A stretch of 64,000 nt of DNA from Ixodes scapularis. Taxonomy: Eukaryota > Arthropoda > Arachnida > Ixodida > Ixodidae. Under the pieces are notes generated by a model that did not search any database, had not been told where the DNA came from, and was given only the letters and a program-made list of their open reading frames with translations. Positions within the stretch are counted from its first letter, which is position 1, and every line of letters starts with the position of its first letter. Made by a program: the position numbers and the translations under genes. Shown here one piece after another: positions 37,701 to 49,700 of the stretch. The stretch lies in contig NW_024609846.1 of assembly GCF_016920785.2 (NCBI RefSeq), forward strand, positions 103,964,831 to 104,028,830, in the 5' to 3' direction.

Positions 37701-40700
37701 GAGATCATAAAAGCCGAAATTCCGGTCACTTTGTCGTAGACACGCATTTTGACCTGAAGGAAGAGGCGTTTCTTTAACACTAAATGTGTCATGGGACTGG
37801 GTCTTCTGAGAAAAGCGACAAGTTACTCTCAACTGACATACAGACACACACAGCCTGCGTCCAGCTCATTTGCAACACATCCTGTGCATCTCCGAGTTCA
37901 CCATATATAATCGGGACATGCTGAAATGTTTTACGATGACTACACCCGGTCAAATGTGGAGTTCAATGTACATACCTTCCCGGTGTCCACCACATATTTG
38001 ACGTTGGGAATGGTAAGGGAGGTTTCACCGACGTTTGTGGCAACCACGCAAAGCCTCATGCCTGGGGGCGGGTTTTGAAAGACCTGCACGGTCAAAGGAA
38101 ATAGGAGTCGGTCAATGACATAGCTTACCACAAACTTTCAAACTTTCTTGACTGTTTTCGGAAAGCAACAACGTAGGATGCACTGAAAGTGAACAACATT
38201 AAGAAAAGGCCAACAGATACATAAACAAATGCCAAATGGGAAGGATCAGGGCCTCCTTCTGTGACAATTTCTCTATGTGCAAGTTCATACCCTTACCGAG
38301 ACATATTTTTGAGGTTTCAAGGTTTACTGCATAAACTATTGTATTTACATACATGCAATCTGTTTCCATGGTACCCCTGCACCAGAAAAATGGTTGTAGG
38401 ACAATCTAGTTAAAGTCAGGCACTGGACGCATCCTGTATAAACCTGGCAAAAAACTTTACTAACAAAGTCCGAAAATGTAATTCCAACCAAAACACGAAA
38501 GGAAACCCGACATTTCGAAACCCACTCGGTTTCTTCTTCAAGGGTGACTGAAAACACGCAGAACAGGAGCAGCTCATAACCTCTTCGTCTTCAAAAAAGA
38601 AAAAGAAGTTGAAAAGAGGAGAAATTGGGAATTTACTAAATTGTAAAATAATTTTTTAGTTACGGAGACGGTCATCTCTTCAGCTTTCTCGTCAGGTTAC
38701 GGTGGCCATGTTCGGACACAGAGGGCAATGCGCCCAGGGACCTGTTTAGGTTTCTTAGCGTATGCTGGATTTGCTGCGATTTCAAGAAAAGTCATCTTCG
38801 GAAATGAGGCTCTGTGTCAACCACGTGCGTGATCGCAAAGTCAAACAATGGTGTAGGGTATCACAATGTTCGGCGATGGCGCTGCGCTCACTGTCAAATT
38901 TCCGCACGTCGTTCTCGTGTTGGCGGATTCGCTCGGGAAAGTTCTTCGTCTTGCCGATGTAGGTTGCGGGGCCCTCTGCGTATGAAATGGTGTAAACCAT
39001 GCCCTGTGCTCTTTCTTTTGGTAGACAATCTTTCGGTCTACCGTAGTTATAAACCTTCCCAGTGTGGACGCGGGCTTGTGGGGCACCAGAATACCTTCCT
39101 TTCCCAGTACTTGTGCTAGCGCTTCGCTGGTTTTTCACGTAGGGAACGCTGATACGCGCGACTCGATGGGGCTGTCTTCCTTCTACTGGCATCTGGTTTT
39201 GTCTGGCGAGACTTTGGCGTTGAGCGATGCGATCTATGAAGCTACTAGAGTAGCCATTTTTTTTTAGGTCTTCAATTATGGTCTTCTTCTCCTACTTTTT
39301 ATCGGTTTCTGACGAGCAAATAGTCGTTGCCCTACGCAGGAGGGTCGAAACCACTGACGCCTGATGACTCGTTGGATGGTTGGAGTCAAAATCGAGGTAG
39401 CATCCTGTGTGTGTTGGTGTTCAATACATTGTAAACTTCAGATCTTGACTCGCCGGTTCACCAGCAAATCAAGGAACGGCAAGGTGCCATCCGTCTCACA
39501 CTCAACGGTAAACTGAATGGTCGGCTCAATAGAGTTGAGGTGTGCCAAAAAATTTTTCCCGTCCAATTTCATGAAAATGCAGAATCTTAGAATGATGGCA
39601 AATCCAGCATACACCCCGAAACCTAAACAGGTCCCTGGGTGCATTGCCCTCTGTGTACACACATGGCCACCGTGACCTGACGAGAAAGCTTAAGCTCTAT
39701 GTAAATAAAAGAGACGACCGTCTCCATAACTAAAAATTATTTTACAATTTTGTAAATTCCTAATTTCTCCTTTTTTTCAATTTCTTTTTTTGAAGACGAA
39801 GAGGTTAGGAGCGGCTGCTGTTCTGCGTGCTTTCAGTCACCCTTGAAGAAGAAGCCGAGCTGGTTTCGAAACGTCGGGTTTCCTTTCGTGTTCTGGTTGG
39901 AGCTACATTTTCGGACATTAATTCTCACCCAATCACGCAGGTTTCTGCCGAATATGTTTACTTTTAACTTTACTATTGCCAAATTCACCCAAAACATTTC
40001 CATGGAGCTTTGCCCTGTGGGAACCTCTGGCTCCCTTTCCCTGATCCGGCCTTCGGGCCGCGGGCGCGACTTCCGACCGGAGCGTGCCTTATCGTGGCAA
40101 GGAGAGGCAGCCATCTTGGTTGTCTACTCTCGCCACTCCTCTGTCGGCGTCCCCCCCGTTAGGGGGTACGTAGGGAACTTCCCTCTGGCTGGCTCGCCCA
40201 CCTCCCGGGGACGAGGCTGGAGCTGCCAGCGAGGGAAAGAGAAAGGGAGTGTGTCCTCTGGCCGCTCGGAGAAGGGACTGTTCTGCGGGACTTGAAACTG
40301 TTCGGACGTCCGGCCACACACTCTGCTGCCCCACCTCCGTCCAGGCTCTCGGGAAAGTGCAGCAAGGTAAGGACACCCTCGCCCTTGCCGTTACTAGTCT
40401 CTTTATCTTTGTAATTAACCGGAGCCAATAAACCCCGGGGGTCCCTCTACTCTGCATGTCCGTGTACTCCCTTCGTGAGTCCCGGCTAGCGGGTGCAGCC
40501 AGCAGTCGAACCCGTCGTAGCGGTGACTCTGATCCGCTGCGGGGTAGTGGTTTCGCAGTCGGCCTCCTATCCGAACGCCTCGTGCCCCTTTGAGACCTCC
40601 ACAGCCCTTGGCATACATATACTATATCGTCTGAATATTGAGTCGCCCTACAGCGCATTGGAGCTCCATCTAGGATCTTCGCGGGACATCTTGCAAATAA

Positions 40701-43700
40701 GAAAAGACAGAGAGCGACCTGCCTTGGCCTGCTTGTGGGAAGGCAGCAGGGAAAACAGGGGCAGCACCATCAGGGGCTGGAAGGTCCGGGTGGGTGGTGG
40801 CTCTTCGTCTTCGTTATCGGATGATAGTACACCGTCTTCCCTCTCCTCGTCCTTCACAATGTCCTCTAGCTGGCCTTCATCCAGAGGCACCACAGAGTAG
40901 CTGTTAGAGCAAGGAATATAGGGCTTACTCAAAGAGTTTGACAACACACTGTGAGAAACACACATTAAGGAGTGTCCTCAGAGGCAAGCAGGTCTTTGGC
41001 ACTTCCTGTGTACGATTTTTCAGCCACTTCTGGTAATTTTAAACCGTCTGTTCTTACAGTCAGTGACAGGCCAAGAAAGTGGCAGAAGCTTTGCGTCCAG
41101 TACGCGCTCATTGCCTTCCATTGGGGTTTGGCTGCATCAGTGACGAAGCATTATGTCAGCAGAAAGCTTGCACCCGAGGCGAAGCATCGACTGACTCTTT
41201 AGCTTTCACCGACTATAAACCATTCCAGTAGGAAAAGCGGAGAGAGAAAAACACCCTCTCCCCTCTCACCTAACATCCGGCTGGTGTGCAAACTCGGTAT
41301 AACATCGCGTCACTTTAGAAATTTCAAGCACAAATGCGTGAATCTGGATATGGGAGATATTGTGTAATGTTACGCCCAATAAAAATACTTACCGGGTCCA
41401 ATTGCATTGTTACCTGCCATGCAAATAAAAAAAGAAATGTGAAAAATGTCAGAATGGTTGATCTGTCCTCCCCGGCAAAAAGCAAATCTGGTCGCAGCAG
41501 CTCTTTCACTATATAAAGTTTGTACTGGTGCAGGCCTTTAGCAACAATCAGTGGGGAGTCTGGAATGAATAAATAAAAACATGCTCTCCTGACGCAATAG
41601 ACACAGTGGTTGAGGGTAGCACTGCCAGCTGACGCCACTGCTATTGAAGTAACGGAACAAAGATACGCTATCTGATCATTTACTGAAATAAAACAACAGA
41701 GCGCTACAGGCCAAAAAAAACACTGAGAGTAGGTCATTTTTTGCGGCTTTGATTTTGGTGCAGACTTGGTTTTTGAGCTTCTACTAGCAATTTTAGGATG
41801 GCTAGTTTTGCTGCTTTGGATTGTTTTTTGTCAACAGGGATGAAATTCCTGGTCATTGCTTGGTGGGCTTTTTCTCCATATGTATCGGATGCTAGAACCA
41901 CGAATCCTCCTTGCTTGTCCGAGACGCACAGTTTTAATCGTTGGCTCCGCACCTCTTGTATGATAGGTCCAAAGCTCACTTTCACCTGGGCCTGGCGGTT
42001 TAGGCAAGCAACGACTTGGATTCCCTCATCAATGATTTGTGGTCCTCGGTCTTGTGGGACTTTTGCGGCTATTTGGCGTATGAGGGTTAACTTGTCTAAC
42101 GCCTCAAGCTTAGGTGATATGACATATTTGGGTCCTTTTTCAAGCACCTGTTTCAAGCTCAACAACCAAGTCTTTGCACCAAAATCAAAAACGCTACAGG
42201 CCAATTCTGGAGTAGTCAATAATATTGTAGAAACGCGAACAACTTCACAACGGCAGCCGCAAGCGAGAGTTTGGTGTTTGGTACAGCCTGCCAGTATAGC
42301 CCAAAGATGGAGAACGGCTATCTCCCAATTTTTTGTCTGCCAGCGGAATAGGGTGCGTGCCCTCTTCCTTGTTTTACCCCGCTGAACTTGCTGAAGTTCC
42401 TGGATCTGTGGAGAGGGCACTGCGGTCAAACAAAATGGTGCCACCCCGAGAGCACTTACTGGAATGGTCTATAGTGTTAAAAAAGTTTGGGAAATTTGTG
42501 GTTACTACCCTTGGAAATAAACAATAAAGAAGACCACTGAATTTCATCCACATGATGGACGCTAGATATTTGTTTTAAAACGTGAGGGAAGTGCCTGAAA
42601 GATGATGCTTTCTTCCGGAGCAAAAGCCGGAGACCCTTTACACTTTTAGGAGGCCATAGAGCCTATTGCGAGTTGATCTGTCCTCAGCAACTCTCACAGC
42701 AGTCGATGTAGCTATGGAGATGACGTTTTTCATGGCCTGTCACACTAGTCATGTGATAGACCTTCACGAATAATGTAGCTAATCTTTTCTAGGGATATTG
42801 GTAGAGTGCAAGTTAAGTATCTCTTTAGATATGGTGCCTAGCATTGTTGCCACAGAACGAAAGATGGGTCAGTGTGATGGAAGCCTGCTGATCAGGGATC
42901 TTTAATGCAGCCCCTTTAAGGGTGATGAAAGAAACTTTTATACTAGCGAGTAAAGTTCATTATCCAGTCAAGTATCATTTTGCTCTATATATGTCCTTCT
43001 AAATGCATTCCTAATAAACTGGATAAAGCTCCAAGCTTGGGCACACACGACATGAACATTTTGCACGCGTTTTGTTCCAGGAAACATTCGGAGAGCTTAG
43101 GTTAGTTTTGTGAAAGGTGACGTTTCCCACTCACTCATCGAGGTTTATGCGTGACGCCTGTTTGCTTGCTGGAGCAGTCTGTGTGTCAGACGCGTCGCTC
43201 TTACTGCTGCCACTGCCATCTTTCTTCGGATCGGTTGCCTCCTTGGCAGGGACTTCCTCTGCTTTCGGATTGTCTTGCTTGGCGGGGTAGCGTTTCCGCA
43301 ACTTATGGCAGAGTGACTGCACCTCCTGCTGGCCGGTGACAAACACCAGGATTGCCCCTTCCGGGAGCTGCTGGTGGATCTTGCACACCTGAAATCGCAC
43401 AGGGCATGGCCATTCTGACACACGTGCCCATCATAGTTGGATGGTGGCTAGTGAAAGAAGAGTTCCTCCAGGTGTTCTGTCTCACCAGACGGCACCGCTG
43501 CAACACCATCTGGTAAGAATGCATGCACTTAGCGCGTACATCACATAACAGTACATAGAAACACTGTGCTTTCAAGCTCTAATCAAAAAGAATTAATTGA
43601 GAGGAGTTACAGTGACAGCCCACACACCAGGTTTAAAAAGTAACTGCAAAGAAAAAAAAGTGTTTTTTTAAACAGCCTATTTAAGACAAGCATGTCACAA

Positions 43701-46700
43701 AACAAAACTTCCGCAAAAAAACAAATTTTTTTCTAGCAATAGGTATTCACGCCGCAGGACGTAATTTAGTCGGAGTCACAACTTTTCCACATTTGAAACT
43801 CCCGCTCTTTCGATGCGCGCGGAGTGGCTGCTATTAGCAGCAGGATGTTTTGGTGGCGCCCTCTCATGGTTCATGTTACGTGCTGAGTAATCAGGAGTCG
43901 CTTACGGAAAGCACAACGAGTAGCTTTACTCTGCGATCGTGATGGCGGCGTGACCGAATGTCCCTGCATGCGCAGGCACGTACACTGTCTGATGTCGCAG
44001 AAGAAGACGAGGCGCGTCTTCTTCTTTTTCCATGTTATGCCGGACATAACACCTCCCCCCACTAGACGTCATGTCCATATCTTTGAGGTGGTCGCCGGTC
44101 TCGGGAACTTCTTCGAGTGCCTGAAGTGTCAGGCTCTGCTGGCGGCACAACAGGAAGCGATTCCTCGGGAATAGCAGTTGTGCTGTTGTCCCTGATGGTT
44201 GTCGCGGGTTGCGGAGCCAGGTCATCACGGCTGTTAATGTCCCATGCGGGTGCCACAGCTGTCTGTGGAGGTTGATTATGCGATGCCACTCTTCGCGGCC
44301 GTATGTGGTTGGTGTGCCGGCGAATTGAACCTTGCTCTACCCGAATCATCCAAGAGCGATGTCCCAGCTGACGTTCGATCACTCCCGGTATCCACTTTTT
44401 ACCGTCTGGAAATGTTTTAACCCACACTGCTTGGCCTACATTCAGCTTGTGTGGGTTTGTAAAGGTGGCAGTGCTTTCAGGTGTCTCGGGGCTGAACGTC
44501 TTTAGTCGCTCGAGAGCAGACGGAAGTTCTCTCCCAAAAAGCATCCAAGCAGGTGTCTTTCCTGTTGCCACATGGATTGTTGTATGTTGTTTGAATAAAA
44601 ATCTGGCAACCACACAATTCAGATCTTCTCTTCCTCTTTTAGCTAGTGCCATTTTCAGCTCTTGAACCATGCGTTCAGCCTGGCCGTTAGTTGCTGGATG
44701 GTATGGCGCGCTTGTGATCGATATTACACCGTTATTCCGGTAGAAGGTCTTGATGTCGTCGGACACAAACGCTGTGCCGTTGTCCGAAACCACCTTCCGG
44801 GGAACGCCGAAAGTTGCGAAGATAGCCCTCAATTCCCTAATGACGGCAGCCGACGTCATGTTTCGCATCACTCGGACTTCCACCCATTTAGTGTATGCGT
44901 CCACGACCACCAGAAAAACTTGGCCTTCAACTGGACCCGCAAAGTCCACGTGAATAGTATCCCAAGGGTGGGAGGGTCTGTGCCAGACTGGCATGGGCTC
45001 CTTCGGTGGTGTCTTGCGGTGGGTCTGGCAGGCAGTGCATTCTGCGACGAATGACTTTATGTCTGCGTCGATACCGGGCCACCAGAGGTAGCTCCGTGCG
45101 CATGTCTTCATTGCTATAATTCCACGGTGCCCCGCGTGAATCAACGTCAACGCGTCCGTCCTCAGCCGCGTGGGGATCACAATGCGTGCCCCCCATGTCA
45201 CACAATTTCGGTGTGTCGACAGTTCTGCCGCCTTTTTTGTGTAAGGTGCGAACTCTGGTGATTTGAGTCGATGAAGAATGCCCTTTTGAATTGCTTCTAA
45301 CACTTCAACCAGCACAGTGTCCTTTGCTGTCGCTTCTGCTACCTGTTGCGCTGACAGAGGAGGCCGTGACAATCCTTCAAACATCAAGATGTCGCCAGGT
45401 GGATTCAATTCGTCTTCTGTGTGTGGTAACGGAAGCCGACTGAGAGCGTCTGCGTTCTGGTGACGATTTCCTGGCCTGTATTTCAGGTCGTAGTGGTAGG
45501 CTGCCAGTTTCACGCACCATCTAGTCATCCTTGGTGATAATACTTGTGGAACAGGCTTGTTGGAGCCGATGATACCTAGCAAGGGCTGATGGTCTGTGAA
45601 TATGGTCACGGACCTCCCAGCTATGTATTGATGGAAGTGGTGAACTCCGTACACGATAGCGAGGCCTTCACGATCCAGTTGCGAATAGTTCCGCTCGGCA
45701 CTGCCTAGCGTTCTGGATGCAAAAGCGATCGGAGCCTCCCGCCCATCAGCATCTTGCTGTGCAAGTACGGCTCCCACTCCATATGGTGAGGCGTCGCAAG
45801 ACAACACTAGAGGTCGTTTTCCATCATAGTGTGCGAGCACAGTGTAGTTCGCCACTAGATCTTTCAGCTTTTTGAAAGCCCTTCGGTGTGTTTCTTCCCA
45901 CCTCCACTCTTTGTTCTGTTCAAGTAGTTCGTACAGTTCCTTCGCGATTGTCGCGCGATCCTTTAAAAACCTGTCGTAAAACGCCAGGAGGCCTAAAAAG
46001 GACTGTAACTGTGTCTTGTTCTCTGGTTCTGGGGCTTCGACTACTGCTTGGATCTTGTCCTGGGTTGGATGAATTCCTTCGGCGTTTATGCGGTGACCTA
46101 AGAATTTGACCTCCTTCACGCCGAAGAAGCACTTGCTTTGCTTGAGCTTCAGCCCTGCCTTTTCCAGTCGTGAGAGTACCTCATCCAGCCGACGCGCGTG
46201 CTCACTTGGAGTTGTTCCGCTGATGATTATATCGTCAAGGTAAACGCTAACTCCCGGAATGGCCGCGAGTGTGGTTTCCATGACTCGTTGAAATATCGCC
46301 GGGGCGGCCGCGATTCCGAAAGGTAGTCGCTTCACTCTGTAGAGCCCCTTGATCGTGTTGATCGTCAGTATTTCGGCGGTCGTATCCGTTACTCGCAGCT
46401 GCTGATACGCTTGCGCGAGATCAAGGGTCGAAAAGACAGTTCCTCCTTGAAGGTTTGATAGAGCCTTCGTCGGTGTCGGGAGCGGGTAGGATGCCGGCTT
46501 TGCTGCGTCGTTCACGGTACTGCGGTAATCCCCGCAGAGCCTCACGGATCCATCTTTCTTCCTGACAACCACGACAGGCGTTGCCCACGCGGAGTGTTGA
46601 ACCGGCTCTATAATGCCTTGCTTCTGCAATGCTAGCAATTCGCATTCAACTACTGGCCGTAGTGCAAATGGTACTTGTCGGGCTTTAAGGAACTTGGGTG

Positions 46701-49700
46701 TTGCTGTTTCTTTCATCTCCAAGTGTACCGTTGGTCCGATGTACCCTGTGATCTCAGACTTGAAGACCTCACTGTGCGCGCTGAGCACCGTTGTGATAGT
46801 ACGGTCTTGCTCAATGTGGTGAATACCACTGAGTCGAATCTGCAGTGCTGAAAACCAGTTGCGTCCCATCAGGTTGCATCCTGTTCCGGTTGTGACTAGG
46901 AGTGGCAGGATATAGTCCTTAGACTTATGCTTTACGTGTACCTGCGCTGAACCGAGAACTCGGAGTCCTTCACCGGTCCACGTCTGCAGCGTCATATCCT
47001 CTTTCTGTAACGGAGGTGGGTTGTTTGGCCATGTTCGCCTGTAGGTCTCTTGACTGATGACCGTGACTGCTGCACCAGAGTCAACTTCAAACTCTAGTGC
47101 TCTTCCTTCTACTTTAAGCGTTATGAGGTACTTGGGAACCACGACGCTGGCACGAACAGCGTTAAGTTCCTGCATGTCAAAATCACTTACTGACTGATCA
47201 GTCTCGTTTTGGTCATCGCTCACCAGGTTGGTCGAGCGTTGTGCAGCTCCGGATCGAGCCTTCATTCGGCAAGCCTTCTCAATGTGACCCGTCTTTCTGC
47301 AAAATCGGCACGATGTTTTGCGAAATCGACAGGTTTGTGCGCTGTGTTGCTCATTGCAGCGGTAACACGGCGTCTCCGGCTGACCACTGGAAGTGGTGGC
47401 TGCCCGGTTCGTAGTTCTACACATTTTGTTGAGGTCTGGTTTGGGGAGTTTCAGCTCCTGTTGTTGTTGCACTGCACTCTCAAGTCTGATGGCAATATCG
47501 TAAGCTTGCTTGAATGTGAGTTTTTGTTCTGCAAAAAGACGTTGTTGAATACGCTCATCTTGAACTCCGCAGACGAAGCGGTCACGAAGCATCACGTCCA
47601 GCGGCAGCATCGTTGGATTGGAAGCCAATATGCCTCCGGAGCTCGACGACCCCGCTGACGCTGTGCCGCCGGCACTCGACGAACCCGCTGTCGTCGTTGG
47701 CGATGTAGCTGTCGTCAACACGCCAAAGTTACAGTCAGTTGCCAATTTCTTAAGTGCTGCCACGTAGCAAGCAATTGACTCCCCTGGATGTTGATCACGC
47801 CTCTGAAATTTGCTTCGACAGAAGAGTTCGGATGGTCTTGGATCGTAATGGTCCCCTAGCAAGGACATAATTTCGTTGAAAGAAACTTCTCCTGGCTTGT
47901 GGGGTGCAACTAGCGCTCGAACTGTGTTGTAGGTCTCTGCGCCGCATAAAGTCAGCAGTAGCGCCCTCTTCTTTCCGGCGTCTTGCACATCGTTCGCCTG
48001 GAAGTAGAAGTCCAAGCGCTCCGCCCAGGCCGACCACGCAGTACCGTCAAACTCTTCGACCTTGCCTTGCAGCGCTGACATCGTTCAAACGATGCAAGTC
48101 TTCCCTTTTGCGGTTCTGGTCCGCCTTCGTCGCCAATGTTACGTGCTGAGTAATCAGGAGTCGCTTACGGAAAGCATGAGTAGCTTTACTCTGCGATCGT
48201 GATGGCGGCGTGACCGAATGTCCCTGCATGCGCAGGCACGTACACTGTCTGATGTCGCAGAAGAAGACGAGGCGCGTCTTCTTCTTTTTCCATGTTATGC
48301 CGGACATAACAGTTCCCTCTCATGATGCCATTACCCTGCGAACAACAAGTTTGATGGTGTTTGTAATTACCATGGTGGAAGCTTGAAACCATTGTGCTCT
48401 CAAAGCAACACTGCCAGAACCGTCAAAATTCAAGTTCATACATTCCTCTTATTTACGTCAATAAGAAATCCTTTGCTAACGTCATAGTCAGCATTCAGCC
48501 AATTGTGAAAGGCCAACCACAACGACGCTTTCGATCACGCACGTCGCCAATACGTCGCTCCATGACGTATAGCAGCCACTCTGCGACGTATAATACCAAC
48601 TTTGTGGCACGCAATTTAAAACGGACGAAATAGCCGCAAACTAGAATGAGTCTCGTGCAATAAATATTGCTGTAACAAATTTCATTTTTGGCAGAAAATT
48701 TGTTTTGTGACATGCTTGTCCCAATTAGGCTGTTTAAAAATACAATTATTTTTCTTTGCAGTTACCCTTTAAAGAGACAATGGAGGTGATTTGGAAGTCC
48801 AGCTTAACAGTTGAAATAGAGGTCCCGTGTATTCCAGGTAAAGTTCACCAAGTTTTAGCCCAAAGTTATGCTTGCGCGTTGCATAAATGAATTTAACAGA
48901 CGCAGGAAACATTACACTGGGACCAATGACAGCGGCGCCCTAGATTGCGACAAAAATCAACCTTATGAGTCACGAGGACTGTGACATCAGTGTAGGCTTG
49001 TTAGGCAATTGGTTAAAGGGAATGAAGTCTGCTCGTCTTTGTTTTTAATCGTAAATTGCTAAAACTTTTTTTTTATAGTAACAACGAAAACCTTATATTT
49101 TTGTCAGAAAGGATTACTGCAATAGAAATAAAATACTATTTTAGTCGGCTAACGTGTGGATTCAATAGTCTAGTGCTTTTCGCTCATGAATATTAAGCAA
49201 GGAATGACTTCAAAAGTGTTTAGTGCGACAATATAAGATTTTTTTTTCTTACGAGAGAAAGAAATCGACACATCATTGTCTTTTGTCGCACAATTCTTGG
49301 TTCCACGTGTGAAGGGAGCTACAGAAGCAGTTCCAGGCTGACGCGTTGCAGTTTCCGGTGCTCCTCCGGATCCTCGTCAAAAAGCTTCTGTTAGACTTCG
49401 TCTAGCACACCCCAAACTTTCCAGCACATCCACCCAGCCTTTCATCCAAGGAGACCTTTACGCCTTTGCGCGAGCCTAAGACTACGTCGCTTTAATGCCG
49501 AGTATCGTCGAGCAGGACCATAGTTGTGTCATGTCTTGGGTTAGTAAAGCTAATGGTGTTCGTGTTAAGCCTGTCACTGTGTTCTGTTTCACATGGTACA
49601 CGACAGAAATACACAACAATTATTGTTCTTCACAATGAAATAGCGCCACTCGCAATGCAATCGGCAATAAACAATGTCGACAAAAAATAAGGTCTCTGCA

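Larger units (their letters stand above)
43874..48311 (-). mobile_element. Structurally complete Ty3/gypsy LTR retrotransposon (mag/K02A2.6-like)
   Basis: A 4.4-kb element with two LTRs (178 and 175 bp) that differ only by one 3-nt indel and one adjacent substitution. Both begin TGTTACG and end CATAACA. Between them is one uninterrupted gag-pol frame. A primer-binding-site candidate beginning TTGGCGACGAAGG abuts the 5' LTR (48119-48136). A purine-rich tract (GTGGGGGGAGG on the minus strand) abuts the 3' LTR. Flanks read GTTCA on the left and GTTCC on the right, an imperfect target duplication. It is inserted in a TTAA-flanked TIR element inside a DHX37 intron, on the same strand as the gene. 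LTR identity implies a recent insertion. Confidence 0.95.
43637..48768. mobile_element. TTAA-flanked foldback element split by the complete Ty3/gypsy copy
   Basis: TTAA at 43633-43636 and 48769-48772 bracket long inverted arms. Both arms share AGTAACTGCAAAG and TTTAAACAGCCTA, then GACAAGCATGTCAC. Without the nested retroelement it is about 700 bp. Related copies lie at 7575-8005 and 11620-12240. Confidence 0.75.

Noticed and set aside
40089..40658. A 189-codon minus-strand frame and a 150-codon plus-strand frame
   Set aside because: Both fall within the 588-bp solo LTR, which is GC-rich and non-coding.
40720..40723. A GT donor 4 nt beyond the GC donor of exon i
   Set aside because: Using it shifts the frame into exon j, which must begin with VFQNPPPG at phase 0.
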